In this document: piece by piece, positions 34,171 through 44,025 of the stretch
Layout of the letters: each line of letters starts with the position of its first letter
Position numbering within the stretch: the first letter of the stretch is position 1
NCBI RefSeq assembly: GCF_018802765.1
Contig: NZ_CP069163.1
Coordinates: forward strand, 2,986,311 to 3,050,310
Length of the DNA: 64,000 bases
Origin: Paludibacterium sp. B53371
GTDB taxonomy: Bacteria; Pseudomonadota; Gammaproteobacteria; Burkholderiales; Chromobacteriaceae
Reading direction: 5' to 3'
Notes under the pieces: model-generated
What the model was told of the DNA's origin: nothing
Database searches by the model: none
What the model saw: only the letters and a program-made list of their open reading frames with translations
Made by a program: the position numbers and the translations under genes

Positions 34171-35645
34171 ATCTGGCCCAGTTCTGTGTTCTCCTGCTGT
34201 TGGTCATCAGCCTGTCGCTGACGCTCTGGGCCTCGCGGCGCACCCATACACGTGCCGAGTTTTATACCGCCGGCGGCCGGATCCGTGCCTGGCAGAATGG
34301 CCTCGCGCTGGCCGGCGACTACCTTTCTGCCGCCGCCTTTCTGGGCGCGGCAGGGCTGTTCATGAGCCAGGGCTACGACTCGCTGATCTATGCAGTCGGC
34401 ACACTGGCCGGCTGGCCGCTGTTGTTGCTGCTGTTTGCGGAAAAACTGCGCGAGCGCGCCCGTTTCACCCTCGGTGATGTGCTGGCCGAGCGCTTTGGCG
34501 GCCGGCCGGTGCGAGCCATGGCCGCCTTCAGCACCTTGCTGATCGTGCTGTTCTATCTGGTGGTACAACTGGTCGGTGCCGGCAAGTTGCTCGGTCTGCT
34601 GTTCGGCCTGGCCTACCTGCCTGCCGTACTGACCGTGGCGGCCCTGACCATGCTCTATGTTGCACTCGGCGGCATGCTGGCCACTACCTGGGTACAGATC
34701 GTCAAAGCCTGCCTGCTGCTGGCCTGCGGGCTCACGCTGGCATTGGGCGTACTGATCAAGAGCGGGTTCAGTACCGACTGGCTGATCACGCAGGCAGAGG
34801 CCATCCACCCGGCAGGCCACGGCATCTGGCTGCCCAGCCAGGCCATGCACAACCCGTGGGAAGTCTTGTCGCTCGGTCTCGGGCTGGTACTCGGCCTGCT
34901 CGGACTGCCGCATGTGCTGATGCGCTTCTTTACCGTCCCCGATGCCCGCGCCGCACGCGCCTCGGCCTGCTGGGCGACCGCCATCGTCGCCTTGTTCTTT
35001 ACCCTGAATGTGCTGATCGGCGTTGGCAGCATTGTCTTCGTCAGCAAGACCCCGGCCTTCCTTGATGCGCACGGCAAACTGCTCGGCGGCGGCAATATGG
35101 CCGTCTTGCACCTGGCACAGGCGCTGGGCGGTGCTGCGCTGCGTGACGTGGTGGCCGCCGTGGTGTTTGCCACCATCATGGCCGTGGTGGCCGGCCTGAC
35201 CGTCGCCGGCTCCAGTGCGCTGAGCCACGACATTTACGGCGGCCTGCTGTGTCGCGGCAAACCGGATGAACGGCGTGAATTGCAGGTCTCGCGCGGCTCG
35301 GTGCTGCTGCTGGTCCTGTTGGCCGTGCTGCTGTCCTGCGGCTTCCAGAACCAGAACATTGCCATTCTGTTTGGCCTGGCCTTCGGCATGGCGGCCAGCG
35401 GCCCGTTCCCGATTCTGCTGTTGACCCTGTTCTGGCCCGGGCTGACGGCCCGCGGCGCGATTGCCGGCGGACTGGTCGGACTGCTCAGCGCCACCCTGCT
35501 GATCATTGCCGGCCCGGCAGTCTGGGTCGCAGTACTCGGCCATGCCCGCCCCTTGTTTCCGCTGGCCAGCCCGGCGCTGTGCTCGGTACCGCTGGCCTTC
35601 CTGACCGCCTGGCTGGTCTCGCGCCTGCCCGGCACCCCGGAGTGA
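34167..35645 (+). CDS. sodium:solute symporter, ActP-like monocarboxylate permease
   Basis: 492 residues, about thirteen membrane helices. Typical SSS features: AEFYTAGGRIRAWQNGLALAGDYLSAAAFLG near the N-terminus (the ActP-type first-helix motif), GGMLATTWVQIVKACLL, and GLPHVLMRFFTVPDARAARAS (the acetate-permease PHxLMRFFTVPDA block). Probable cation-coupled uptake of a small carboxylate such as acetate, glycolate or lactate. It overlaps the preceding small membrane gene by 4 nt and is followed 7 nt later by an FAD-linked 2-hydroxyacid dehydrogenase. Confidence 0.85.
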   Translation: MNLAQFCVLLLLVISLSLTLWASRRTHTRAEFYTAGGRIRAWQNGLALAGDYLSAAAFLGAAGLFMSQGYDSLIYAVGTLAGWPLLLLLFAEKLRERARFTLGDVLAERFGGRPVRAMAAFSTLLIVLFYLVVQLVGAGKLLGLLFGLAYLPAVLTVAALTMLYVALGGMLATTWVQIVKACLLLACGLTLALGVLIKSGFSTDWLITQAEAIHPAGHGIWLPSQAMHNPWEVLSLGLGLVLGLLGLPHVLMRFFTVPDARAARASACWATAIVALFFTLNVLIGVGSIVFVSKTPAFLDAHGKLLGGGNMAVLHLAQALGGAALRDVVAAVVFATIMAVVAGLTVAGSSALSHDIYGGLLCRGKPDERRELQVSRGSVLLLVLLAVLLSCGFQNQNIAILFGLAFGMAASGPFPILLLTLFWPGLTARGAIAGGLVGLLSATLLIIAGPAVWVAVLGHARPLFPLASPALCSVPLAFLTAWLVSRLPGTPE

Positions 35646-35652
35646 CTGTCTG

Positions 35653-37047
35653 ATGCAAACTGCCGAATTCCTGACTGCGCTGAGCCAATTGATCGGCCCC
35701 AGCCATGTCCTGCAAGCCCCGATCGATATCGAGCCATTCTGCCTGGACCTGCGCCAGCGCTATCATGGCCGGCCTCTGGCAGTGGCCTTGCCCGGCAGCC
35801 GGCAAGAGGTGGCGGCACTGGTCCGTCTGGCCAGCCAGGCCGGCATCGCCCTGCTGCCGCAAGGGGGCAATACCTCCACCTGCGGCGCCGCCACACCGGA
35901 TGACAGCGGTCGGACACTGGTAGTGGGGCTGCGCCGGCTGGATCGGGTGATTGAGGTGGACGCCGCCAACAACAGCATGACCCTGGAAGCCGGTGTCACG
36001 CTGGCGCGCGCCCAGCAGATCGCCGCCGAAGCTGATCGGCTGTTTCCGCTGTCTCTGGCCAGTGAAGGCAGTTGTCAGATCGGCGGCAATCTGGCGACCA
36101 ATGCCGGCGGGCTGGCGGTCTTGCGTTACGGCACCATGCGCGATCTGGCACTGGGGCTGGAAGTCGTGTTGCCGGATGGCCGGGTACTCAACCAGCTCTC
36201 CGGCCTGCGCAAGGACACCAGCGGTCTGGATCTCAAGCAACTGTTCATCGGCTCGGAAGGCCAGCTGGGTCTGATCACCGCGGCCACGCTCAAAGTTTTC
36301 CCCATGCCCCGCGCTCGGGCGACGGCCATGGTGGGCGTCGCCGATGCCCAGACCGCCATCGACTGGCTGGCGGCCTTGCGCGACCGTTTTGCCGACAGGC
36401 TGACCACCTTTGAAATGATGTCCGGCGACTGCATGGCGCTGTTGCAGCAGTACCAGGGCGACAAGGTGCCATTCATCGCACCGTGGACCCTGCTGATCGA
36501 ACTCTCCGACAGCGAGGGGCAGCAGGCGCTGGAAGATCAGCTGGTGCAATGGCTGTCTGAACGGGACATGCTGGATGGGGTAATTGCCCAGAGCGAAACC
36601 GAGCGTCTGGCGCTGTGGCAGCTACGTGAAGACATGTCGGAAACCCAGAAACGGCGCGGCCCGAGTATCAAGCATGATATCGGTCTGCCAAGCAGCGCCA
36701 TTCCGGCCTTTCTGACGCAGTGCGGCGAGGCACTGCAACGCGCTTATCCGGGCTGCAGCATCATGGCATTCGGTCACGCGGGCGATGGCAACCTGCACTA
36801 CAACGTGTCCTACACCCGGCCAGACAATGCCGAGCTGTTTGCCGACGAAGAAAACGTCAACCGGATTGTCTACGATACGGTATACCGGCTGAACGGCACC
36901 CTGGCTGCAGAGCATGGCATCGGGCAGCTGAAAACCCACTGGCTGGAGACTTACAAGGATCCGCTGGCCTTGTCGCTGATGCGCTCGGTCAAGAAGCTGC
37001 TGGATCCTGAGAATCGGATGAATCCGGGAAAATGGCTTTCTGACTGA
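35653..37047 (+). CDS. FAD-linked 2-hydroxyacid dehydrogenase (GlcD / D-2-hydroxyglutarate / D-lactate type)
   Basis: 464 residues. VAO/PCMH flavoprotein: LLPQGGNTSTCGAATPD (FAD pyrophosphate loop, about 75-91), SLASEGSCQIGGNLATNAGGLAVLRYG (136-160) and LFIGSEGQLGLITAATLKVFP. The C-terminal metal and substrate motifs are FGHAGDGNLHYNV and LAAEHGIGQLK. There is no Fe-S domain. The single-subunit form fits D-2-hydroxyglutarate or D-lactate dehydrogenase better than glycolate oxidase subunit GlcD, because no glcE/glcF follow. Electrons would pass to the quinone pool or an electron-transfer flavoprotein. Confidence 0.82.
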   Translation: MQTAEFLTALSQLIGPSHVLQAPIDIEPFCLDLRQRYHGRPLAVALPGSRQEVAALVRLASQAGIALLPQGGNTSTCGAATPDDSGRTLVVGLRRLDRVIEVDAANNSMTLEAGVTLARAQQIAAEADRLFPLSLASEGSCQIGGNLATNAGGLAVLRYGTMRDLALGLEVVLPDGRVLNQLSGLRKDTSGLDLKQLFIGSEGQLGLITAATLKVFPMPRARATAMVGVADAQTAIDWLAALRDRFADRLTTFEMMSGDCMALLQQYQGDKVPFIAPWTLLIELSDSEGQQALEDQLVQWLSERDMLDGVIAQSETERLALWQLREDMSETQKRRGPSIKHDIGLPSSAIPAFLTQCGEALQRAYPGCSIMAFGHAGDGNLHYNVSYTRPDNAELFADEENVNRIVYDTVYRLNGTLAAEHGIGQLKTHWLETYKDPLALSLMRSVKKLLDPENRMNPGKWLSD

Positions 37048-37100
37048 GGTCTGACCTGCAAGCGCCGCAGCGCTCAACCCGGCCATTGGAAGGACCTGCT

Positions 37101-37883
37101 ATGCGCAAGCCCCTCTTGTTGCTGTTTGCCGCTCTGATGGCCTCGGGGGCTGTCGCGGCCGATCTGTCGGTGCGCATGGCCTATGCCGATGTCGCCTCCC
37201 CGCCGTATTTCTGGGGCAATGGCAGCCTGATTCCCGAGCATCCCGGCGCAGCCGTCGACCTGATGCGCGAAGCGGCTGCCGCCTGCCACCTCAAGCCGCA
37301 GCTGTCGCGCTGGCCGAACAAGCGGCTATTCGCCATGCTGCAGGCGGACCAGATCGACATTTCCTTCATGTATTCCTTTCACGAAGATCGCATGGCGCTG
37401 TTCGCCTACCCGATGAGCGGCACGCAACCGGACCGGCGTTATCGCATCACGAGTCTGGTCTACTCGCTCTATGTGCTGCGCAACAGTCCGGTGCAATTCG
37501 ATGGCCAGCAGATCCTGAACCTGAATAACGGCCTGATCGGCGCCAATACCGGCTGGTCGATTGTCGAAGACTTGCGCAATCGCGGACAAAACGTCGAAGA
37601 AGCCCCCACCACCGAAATCAACTTCCGCAAGCTGCAGGCAGGCCGCATCGCCGCCTATGCCACCCAGGACAATGTCGCCGACCATTATCTGAATGCCAGC
37701 AAGCTCACCACCTTTGTCAAACTGCAACCTCCGCTTTTACGCAAAGACTACTTTGCCGTCATCAGTCATGGCTGGCTGAAACAGCATCCGCAGGAGTCGA
37801 ATTGCCTGTGGCAGCAAATCGCCCTGCTGCGGGAACAGCGATTGCCCGCCCTGCTGAACGCAGCGGAACTGTTTTCCCCGTAG
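37101..37883 (+). CDS. periplasmic solute-binding-like protein (SBP family 3 fold)
   Basis: 260 residues with GGAAGG before ATG 37101. Signal peptide MRKPLLLLFAALMASGAVAA. The mature protein reads like an amino-acid-type binding protein: SVRMAYADVASPPYFWGNG at the start, VDLMREAAAACHLKPQLSRWPNKRLFAMLQADQIDISFMYS, and a second lobe with IGANTGWSIVEDLRNRGQNVEEAP. No permease or ATPase genes follow, so it may be a stand-alone sensor or binding protein, perhaps tied to the neighbouring chemoreceptors. It shares its terminator with them. Confidence 0.75.
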   Translation: MRKPLLLLFAALMASGAVAADLSVRMAYADVASPPYFWGNGSLIPEHPGAAVDLMREAAAACHLKPQLSRWPNKRLFAMLQADQIDISFMYSFHEDRMALFAYPMSGTQPDRRYRITSLVYSLYVLRNSPVQFDGQQILNLNNGLIGANTGWSIVEDLRNRGQNVEEAPTTEINFRKLQAGRIAAYATQDNVADHYLNASKLTTFVKLQPPLLRKDYFAVISHGWLKQHPQESNCLWQQIALLREQRLPALLNAAELFSP

Positions 37884-37908
37884 GTACGCCAGCCCGGAGA
37901 ACAGGCAT

Positions 37909-37947
37909 AAAAAAACGGCTCGTGCATGGCACGAGCCGTTGGTTTTT
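37909..37947. terminator. bidirectional terminator, copy 1
   Basis: 12-bp stem AACGGCTCGTGC / GCACGAGCCGTT, loop ATG, with A7 on one side and GGTTTTT on the other. The identical hairpin recurs at 40005, downstream of the second chemoreceptor gene. Confidence 0.92.
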
Positions 37948-37960
37948 CCTACCGCCGTCG

Positions 37961-39847
37961 TTACAGCTTGAAGCGGCCGAAGGCATCCTGCATCTGCTTG
38001 GCAGCCGCAGACAGGCGCTGCAGCTCTTCGCTGACACTTTGCAGCCGGTCGTCGTTTTCCAGGATGCGACCGTTGATGCTCTCGGTACTCTGGGCAATCA
38101 GCGTGGTGGCATTGTGCTGTTCATTGGTCGAGTGGGAAATCTCGCTCATTTTTTCCACCACCACATCCATCGACTGACGGATGCTGCCAATACTGTCGAC
38201 GGCGACTCGCGTCAATTGCACGCCTTCGTCGACCGAACCGACCGTCTGGTTCATGTCCCCCACCGCGCGGCTGGTCTCCTGCCGGATGGCATCCACCATG
38301 CTGCTGATACCCAGTGTCGCCTGGGCGGTACGTTCGGCCAGCTTGCGCACTTCGTCGGCCACCACGGCAAAGCCACGGCCCTGCTCACCGGCACGGGCGG
38401 CCTCGATGGCGGCATTCAGGGCCAGCAGGTTGGTCTGGTCGGCAATGTCGCGGATCACATTGGTAATGCCGCTGATTTCTTCCGAGCGCTTGTCGAGCGA
38501 CGCCAGCATGCTCTCCAGCCCGCGCACCGAGGTCACCGTGCTTTCCATGCCGGACGAGAGGCGACTGATGCTCTGCGCACTTTCACCCAGGCGCTGTTCG
38601 GTCTGGTTGACCAGTTCGTCGGCCTGGTGTGCACTTTCGGCAATATGCGAAATGCTGACCGTGATCTCTTCCAGTGTCGCGGCATTGGAGGACGACACAT
38701 CGGACATTTCACGCGAGCTGTTGGCCACGCCGCCCACCAGCTGGCTCACCTGCTGCACACCACCGATCAGGGTGGTAGCATCGTTGCGCAGCGTGCTGAA
38801 CATGCCTTGCAGACGGGCCACAAACTGGTTGAAGGCATGGGCGGTTTCGGCAATTTCTTCCGCACCGTCCTCAGCCAGACGCAGGGTCAGATCCCCCTCG
38901 CCGCGCGACACTTCCACCATGGCGGCTTTCAGCGCCATCAGACCACCGAACATGCGGGCAATCACAAAGCTGGCCACCGGCACCATCAGGATCAGCACCA
39001 GCGCCGTCAGGGCAATCAGGGTGTACAGCAAGGTATGCAGCGGCGCCAGCACCTGCGCCTTGTCGACGGCGGCGCAGATATACCAGTCGGTCCCCGGCAC
39101 CGGCACGGTCTGCCACAGCATCACTTCATTATCAATGGTGGTTTCCTGCACCGGGTCCAGCTTGGAGGCTCGGTCGATTTCATCCGGCGTCAGAGTCGGT
39201 GCAATGCTGGTAATCGGCTTCATGGTCAGATCGGGCTTGGGATGGCCGATCAGCTTGCCTGCGCGGTTGATGATGAACATGTAACCGCCGGCACGAATCT
39301 TGGCGCTGAGCACGGTATGTACCAGATCCTCGACAAACACGTCACCGGCAACCACGCCGGCAAACTTGCCACCGGTGGTAAACGGCACGGCAACCGTCAT
39401 GGTCATCTTTTTGGTCTGGGCATCGACATAGGGCTCGGTCAGGGTGATCCGGTTATTGCTCTTGGTCTGCGAGTACCACGGGCGGTCAGCGGCCTTGTAG
39501 TCGGCCGGCGGCTGCCAGTTGTCATTGAAGATCGGCTTGCGGCCATCTTCGAACCCGGCATAGACCCCACCACCGAAATGGCCGCCAGCAGCGGTCTGGG
39601 CCAGGAAGGGAATGGCATCCGGGCGATTGACGTTGTTGACCTGGGCAGTGATCAGGCTGACCTTGTCGTCAATCCAGTTCTTGGCCACGGTCTGTTGACC
39701 ATAGAGCAGCGCATTGAATTCATTGTCGAGATCGGACATGATCTCGCTGCGCATCTGGATATAGCTGATCGATACCAGAATCAGACCGAAAACGGCCAGC
39801 ATGAACGCATTGAAGACAATGAGCCGGCTTCTCAGTGATTTCAGCAT
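37961..39847 (-). CDS. methyl-accepting chemotaxis protein, tandem copy A
   Basis: 628 residues with GGAGGAAAG before ATG 39847. Domains: TM1 (about 8-29), a periplasmic dCache-type sensor (about 35-275) with [10 protein letters not shown] and [27 protein letters not shown]2 (about 280-305), HAMP, and a cytoplasmic signalling rod with the kinase-binding hairpin [40 protein letters not shown]. It reports a periplasmic ligand to CheA/CheW. Lies downstream of its near twin; they are 628 residues each and identical in most of the signalling region. Confidence 0.95.
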   Translation of the reverse strand: MLKSLRSRLIVFNAFMLAVFGLILVSISYIQMRSEIMSDLDNEFNALLYGQQTVAKNWIDDKVSLITAQVNNVNRPDAIPFLAQTAAGGHFGGGVYAGFEDGRKPIFNDNWQPPADYKAADRPWYSQTKSNNRITLTEPYVDAQTKKMTMTVAVPFTTGGKFAGVVAGDVFVEDLVHTVLSAKIRAGGYMFIINRAGKLIGHPKPDLTMKPITSIAPTLTPDEIDRASKLDPVQETTIDNEVMLWQTVPVPGTDWYICAAVDKAQVLAPLHTLLYTLIALTALVLILMVPVASFVIARMFGGLMALKAAMVEVSRGEGDLTLRLAEDGAEEIAETAHAFNQFVARLQGMFSTLRNDATTLIGGVQQVSQLVGGVANSSREMSDVSSSNAATLEEITVSISHIAESAHQADELVNQTEQRLGESAQSISRLSSGMESTVTSVRGLESMLASLDKRSEEISGITNVIRDIADQTNLLALNAAIEAARAGEQGRGFAVVADEVRKLAERTAQATLGISSMVDAIRQETSRAVGDMNQTVGSVDEGVQLTRVAVDSIGSIRQSMDVVVEKMSEISHSTNEQHNATTLIAQSTESINGRILENDDRLQSVSEELQRLSAAAKQMQDAFGRFKL

Positions 39848-40004
39848 AAAGAGTCTTTCCTCCGGTAGTAGGACGGAAATGCCTGCGGCGACTACCTGCC
39901 GGACACACCCGGGTTTGGTTCTAAACCGTTAGAATATCATTTCCAGAACGATTATTAATAAGACATTGATCATATAAAGTTGATTTAGCACGGATCACTG
40001 ATGC

Positions 40005-40043
40005 AAAAAAACGGCTCGTGCATGGCACGAGCCGTTGGTTTTT
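40005..40043 (-). terminator. bidirectional-type terminator, copy 2
   Basis: Same 12-bp stem and ATG loop as at 37909, at an offset of exactly 2096 nt, so the duplication unit included the terminator. It follows the stop codon of chemoreceptor copy B on the minus strand. Confidence 0.9.
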
Positions 40044-40056
40044 CCTACCGCCGTCG

Positions 40057-41943
40057 TTACAGCTTGAAGCGGCCGAAGGCATCCTGCATCTGCTTGGCCG
40101 CTGCCGCCAGGCGCTGCAGCTCTTCGCTGACACTTTGCAGCCGGTCGTCGTTTTCCAGGATGCGACCGTTGATGCTCTCGGTACTCTGGGCAATCAGCGT
40201 GGTGGCATTGTGCTGTTCATTGGTCGAATGGGCGATTTCACTCATCTTGTCCACCACCACATCCATCGACTGGCGGATGTTGCCAATCCCCTCCACCGCT
40301 GCGCGCGTCAGCTGCACGCCGTCGTCCACTGAACTGACCGTCTGGTTCATGTCACCCACCGCGCGGCTGGTCTCCTGCCGGATGGCATCCACCATGCTGC
40401 TGATACCCAGTGTCGCCTGGGCGGTACGTTCGGCCAGCTTGCGCACTTCGTCGGCCACCACGGCAAAGCCACGGCCCTGCTCACCGGCACGGGCGGCCTC
40501 GATGGCGGCATTCAGGGCCAGCAGGTTGGTCTGGTCGGCAATGTCGCGGATCACATTGGTAATGCCGCTGATTTCTTCCGAGCGCTTGTCGAGCGACGCC
40601 AGCATGCTCTCCAGCCCGCGCACCGAGGTCACCGTGCTTTCCATGCCGGACGAGAGGCGACTGATGCTCTGCGCACTTTCACCCAGGCGCTGTTCGGTCT
40701 GGTTGACCAGTTCGTCGGCCTGGTGTGCACTTTCGGCAATATGCGAAATGCTGACCGTGATCTCCTCCAGTGTCGCGGCATTGGAGGACGACACATCGGA
40801 CATTTCTCGCGAACTGGTCGCCACACCGCCCACCAGCTGGCTCACCTGCTGCACACCACCGATCAGGGTGGTGGCATCGTTGCGCAGCGTGCTGAACATG
40901 CCTTGCAAACGGGCCACAAACTGGTTGAAGGCATGGGCGGTCTCGGCAATTTCTTCCGCCCCGTCTTCATCCAGACGCAGGGTCAGATCCCCCTCGCCGC
41001 GCGAGACCTCAATCATGGCGCTCTTCAGGTGCATCAAGCCACCGAACATGCGGGCAATCACATAGCTGGCCAGAGGCACCATCAATACCAGTACCAGAGC
41101 GGTCAGCGCGATCAGGGTATACAGCAGGGTATGCAGCGGCGCCAGCACCTGCGCCTTGTCGACGGCGGCACAGATATACCAGTTGGTACCCGGCACCTGC
41201 ACCGTCTGCCACAACACGTCCTGTCCGTCGATCTGCGCCGCCTGCACGGAATCCAGTTTGGCGATATTCGCCACGGTTTCCGGCGTCAGATCAGGGGCGA
41301 TGCTCGTCAGAGGCTTCATGGTCAATTCCGTTTTCGGATGACCGATCAGATTGCCGGCACCATTGACGATGAACATGTAGCCCCCGGCGCGGATTTTGGC
41401 ACTGAGCACCGAGCGCACCAGATCCTCGACAAACACATCACCACCGACCACACCGGCGAACTGGCCATTGGTGGTAAACGGCACAGCGACCGTCATGGTC
41501 ATCTTCTTGGTCTGGGCATCGAGATAGGGATCGGTCAGGGTCACCCGGTTATTGCTCTTGGTCTGCGAATACCAGGGACGATCGGCGGCCTTGTAGTCGG
41601 CCGGCGGCTGCCAGTTGTCATGAAAAATGGGCTTGCGACCATCCTCGAATCCGGCATAGACCCCCCCGCCAAAGTGACCGCCTGCGGCCGTCTGTGCCAG
41701 ATACGACACCGCATCCGGCCGATTGACGTTGGTCGCCTGGGCGGTGATCAGACTGACCTTGCCGTCAATCCAGTTCTGCGCCACGGTGCGTTCGCCATAC
41801 AGCAGCGCGGCAAACTCATTGTTGAGATCATTCATGATCTCGTTGCGCATCTGGGAATAAGCGATGGTGACCAGCACCAGACCGAAAATGGCCAACAGGA
41901 ACGCATTCAGCACGATCAGGCGGCTTCTGAGTGATTTCAGCAT
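40057..41943 (-). CDS. methyl-accepting chemotaxis protein, tandem copy B
   Basis: 628 residues, AGGGG before ATG 41943. Same architecture as copy A: TM1, dCache sensor, TM2, HAMP, MCP signalling domain. Most differences from copy A lie in the sensor (for example [19 protein letters not shown] here against [19 protein letters not shown] in copy A) and in the segment after MNQTV. This suggests related but distinct ligands feeding one signalling output. A 410-nt core of the two genes looks identical even at silent sites. Confidence 0.95.
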   Translation of the reverse strand: MLKSLRSRLIVLNAFLLAIFGLVLVTIAYSQMRNEIMNDLNNEFAALLYGERTVAQNWIDGKVSLITAQATNVNRPDAVSYLAQTAAGGHFGGGVYAGFEDGRKPIFHDNWQPPADYKAADRPWYSQTKSNNRVTLTDPYLDAQTKKMTMTVAVPFTTNGQFAGVVGGDVFVEDLVRSVLSAKIRAGGYMFIVNGAGNLIGHPKTELTMKPLTSIAPDLTPETVANIAKLDSVQAAQIDGQDVLWQTVQVPGTNWYICAAVDKAQVLAPLHTLLYTLIALTALVLVLMVPLASYVIARMFGGLMHLKSAMIEVSRGEGDLTLRLDEDGAEEIAETAHAFNQFVARLQGMFSTLRNDATTLIGGVQQVSQLVGGVATSSREMSDVSSSNAATLEEITVSISHIAESAHQADELVNQTEQRLGESAQSISRLSSGMESTVTSVRGLESMLASLDKRSEEISGITNVIRDIADQTNLLALNAAIEAARAGEQGRGFAVVADEVRKLAERTAQATLGISSMVDAIRQETSRAVGDMNQTVSSVDDGVQLTRAAVEGIGNIRQSMDVVVDKMSEIAHSTNEQHNATTLIAQSTESINGRILENDDRLQSVSEELQRLAAAAKQMQDAFGRFKL

Positions 41944-42066
41944 GCAATGCCCCTTGTAACTGGACTATTTAAACAATAATCAAATCATTTTTTATTCTAG
42001 AAGCAGTTTCGCCGCCTGAAAGTCAAATTTGATATGCGTCAGACAGACAAAAGCATGCGCAGAAGT

Positions 42067-42096
42067 AAAAGCCCCCCGCCGCTGTCGCGACGGGGG
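42067..42096 (-). terminator. Rho-independent terminator, minus strand
   Basis: Minus-strand stem CCCCCGTCGC / GCGGCGGGGG with loop GACA, then GCTTTTA. Ends the candidate sRNA or the acyl-CoA synthetase message. Confidence 0.65.
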
Positions 42097-42206
42097 TCAA
42101 CACGAGGAAGAAGCATCTTGCGATGCTTCGAGGGGCTAACATCACAACAGCTTCTCAGCCATTGTGAATTCAACAGGACATGAGGTCGCTCACCGCCATG
42201 CCCTGC
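42067..42206 (-). ncRNA. candidate small RNA with own promoter and terminator
   Basis: On the minus strand TTGCAC (42235-42240) and TGCAAT (42213-42218), 16 bp apart, could start a transcript near 42206. It contains hairpin GAAGCATC-GCAA-GATGCTTC (42110-42129), then a C/U-rich tract CUUCUUCCUCGUGUU with an anti-Shine-Dalgarno-like core. It ends in a 10-bp GC stem at 42073-42096 with one G-U pair and four T. The layout parallels the candidate at 8156. It may instead be the 3' UTR of the acyl-CoA synthetase gene ending at 42284. No ORF of note. Confidence 0.4.
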
Positions 42207-42283
42207 ATGAATATTGCAAACAGCATGTAATTTAGTGCAAAAACTCAAGTTTGTCCAACAGTTCGACGGCTCGACAAGATCGC

Positions 42284-43912
42284 TTATTGTGGCCACTGAT
42301 AATCGCGCATTTTTTCCCGTAACTTGAGTTTTTGCAGTTTGCCTGTGGCGGTGTGGGGCAATTCGTCGACAAAGATCACGTCATCGGGCGTCCACCATTT
42401 GGCCACCTTGCCTTCGTAGAACTGCAGCAGCTCTTCGCGTGTCACCCGGCTGTCCGGTTTGAGCACCACCACCATCACCGGCCGCTCGTCCCACTTGGGG
42501 TGAACCACGCCGATGGCAGCCGCTTCGGCAACCGCCGGATGGCCCATGATGATGTTTTCCAGCTCGATCGAACTGATCCACTCGCCGCCGGACTTGATGA
42601 CATCCTTGGTACGGTCGGTGATGCGCATATAGCCATCGGCATCCAGCTTGGCCACATCCCCGGTATTGAACCAGCCGTCGTCGGTATGACTGGCATCGCG
42701 CTCGCGCTTGAAATACTGCGACAACACCCAGGGGCCGCGCACCTGCAGGTTGCCAAACGCCACGCCATCGTGCGGCAGCGGCTGGCCGGCGCCATCCACA
42801 ATGCGCATCTGCACGCCGAACAACGGCCGTCCCTGCGTCCCCTGGATCCGGCGCAGCCCCGCCACGCCATCGTGGCGATGCTTGAATTTCGGTGTGCTCA
42901 TGGTGCCGCAGGGCGACATTTCAGTCATGCCCCACAGCTGGCGCAGTTCGACCCCCTGCTCGGCCATGTGCTCGATCATCGAATCCGGTACGGCCGAGCC
43001 CCCCACCACAACACGCTTCAGATGATGCAGACGCAGACGATTGGTCTCGCAGTGCTGCAACAGATTCAGCCACACGGTCGGCACGCCGGCAGCCAGATTG
43101 ACCTCTTCTTCTTCGATCAGCTGATACACACTGACGGCATCCAGCCGCGATCCCGGCAGAACCAGCTTGGCCCCGTTGAGCGCCGCACTGTAGGGCAGCC
43201 CCCAGCCGTTGACGTGGAACATCGGCACGACCGGCAGGATGCAGCTCTGCGCCGACAGGCCGAAGGCATCAGGCAGCGAGCTGGCCAGGGCATGCAGTAC
43301 GGTCGAGCGATGGGCATACAGCACCCCCTTGGGGTGACCGGTGGTGCCCGAGGTATAACAGAGGCTGGAAGCGGTTTGTTCGTCAAACTGGGGCCAGTCG
43401 AAGCTATCGCTATGGCTGCCGACGAGATCTTCATAGCACAACAGATTCCCGAGTCGGCTATCTGTCGGCATGTGCTCCCGCCCCCCCAGCAGGATCCAGT
43501 GACGCACATGCGGCAGATCAGGTGCCAATTGCTCGACCTGCGGCAGGAAACAGGCATCAAACATCAAAACCCGGTCTTCGGCATGATTGATGATGTAGCT
43601 GATCTGATCGGCAAACAGACGGTGATTCACGGTATGGCAGATGGCACCGATACCGGAAATGGCAAAGTACGCCTCAAGATGGCGATAGGTATTCCAGGCC
43701 ATGGTACCGATGCACTGCCCGGGCTCGACACCCAGTGATTGCAGCGCATTGGCCAATTGACGGGCACGGCGGGCGGTATCGGCCCAGCTGTAGCGATGGA
43801 TCGTGCCATCGAACAACCGTGACACGATTTCTGCATCGGCATGATTTTGTTCTGCATGCTGCAGCAGGCTGGAGATCAGCAGAGGCTGATCCATCATCTG
43901 ACCGTATTGCAT
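42284..43912 (-). CDS. acyl-CoA synthetase (AMP-forming, medium/long-chain fatty acid)
   Basis: 542 residues from ATG 43912 with AAGGAG before it; upstream in-frame codons have no ribosome site. ANL-family motifs: A3 [21 protein letters not shown]4/A5 [14 protein letters not shown]7 [36 protein letters not shown], and the A10 Lys in [26 protein letters not shown] is typical of the AlkK-like medium-chain group. Activates a fatty acid to acyl-CoA for beta-oxidation. A perfect 15-bp palindrome lies 31 nt before the start, so a repressor is likely. Confidence 0.9.
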   Translation of the reverse strand: MQYGQMMDQPLLISSLLQHAEQNHADAEIVSRLFDGTIHRYSWADTARRARQLANALQSLGVEPGQCIGTMAWNTYRHLEAYFAISGIGAICHTVNHRLFADQISYIINHAEDRVLMFDACFLPQVEQLAPDLPHVRHWILLGGREHMPTDSRLGNLLCYEDLVGSHSDSFDWPQFDEQTASSLCYTSGTTGHPKGVLYAHRSTVLHALASSLPDAFGLSAQSCILPVVPMFHVNGWGLPYSAALNGAKLVLPGSRLDAVSVYQLIEEEEVNLAAGVPTVWLNLLQHCETNRLRLHHLKRVVVGGSAVPDSMIEHMAEQGVELRQLWGMTEMSPCGTMSTPKFKHRHDGVAGLRRIQGTQGRPLFGVQMRIVDGAGQPLPHDGVAFGNLQVRGPWVLSQYFKRERDASHTDDGWFNTGDVAKLDADGYMRITDRTKDVIKSGGEWISSIELENIIMGHPAVAEAAAIGVVHPKWDERPVMVVVLKPDSRVTREELLQFYEGKVAKWWTPDDVIFVDELPHTATGKLQKLKLREKMRDYQWPQ

Positions 43913-43942
43913 CTGTCTCCTTCTCCCTGTTGAGGACGCAAA

Positions 43943-43957
43943 AATGACTGCGTCATT
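43943..43957. promoter_or_regulatory. 15-bp palindrome upstream of acyl-CoA synthetase
   Basis: AATGAC-TGC-GTCATT is a perfect dyad, typical of a TetR- or bZIP-like operator length. TAATGAC recurs on the minus strand about 35 nt further upstream (around 43981-43986). Placed where it would overlap the promoter of the acyl-CoA synthetase gene. Confidence 0.45.
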
Positions 43958-44025
43958 AAATAACCCTAGATTGAATAGAGTCATTACTCAAATGTTTTTT
44001 GGGAGAAGCAGCCGTACCGGGAGAC

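Noticed and set aside
39848-40000. FliA (sigma-28) promoter for the chemoreceptors
   Set aside because: A CTAAA motif is present but no GCCGATAA-like -10 at 15 bp; nothing supportable.
42039-42296. 85-codon minus-strand frame between acyl-CoA synthetase and chemoreceptor B
   Set aside because: It crosses two strong hairpins, including a terminator, and begins inside the upstream gene.
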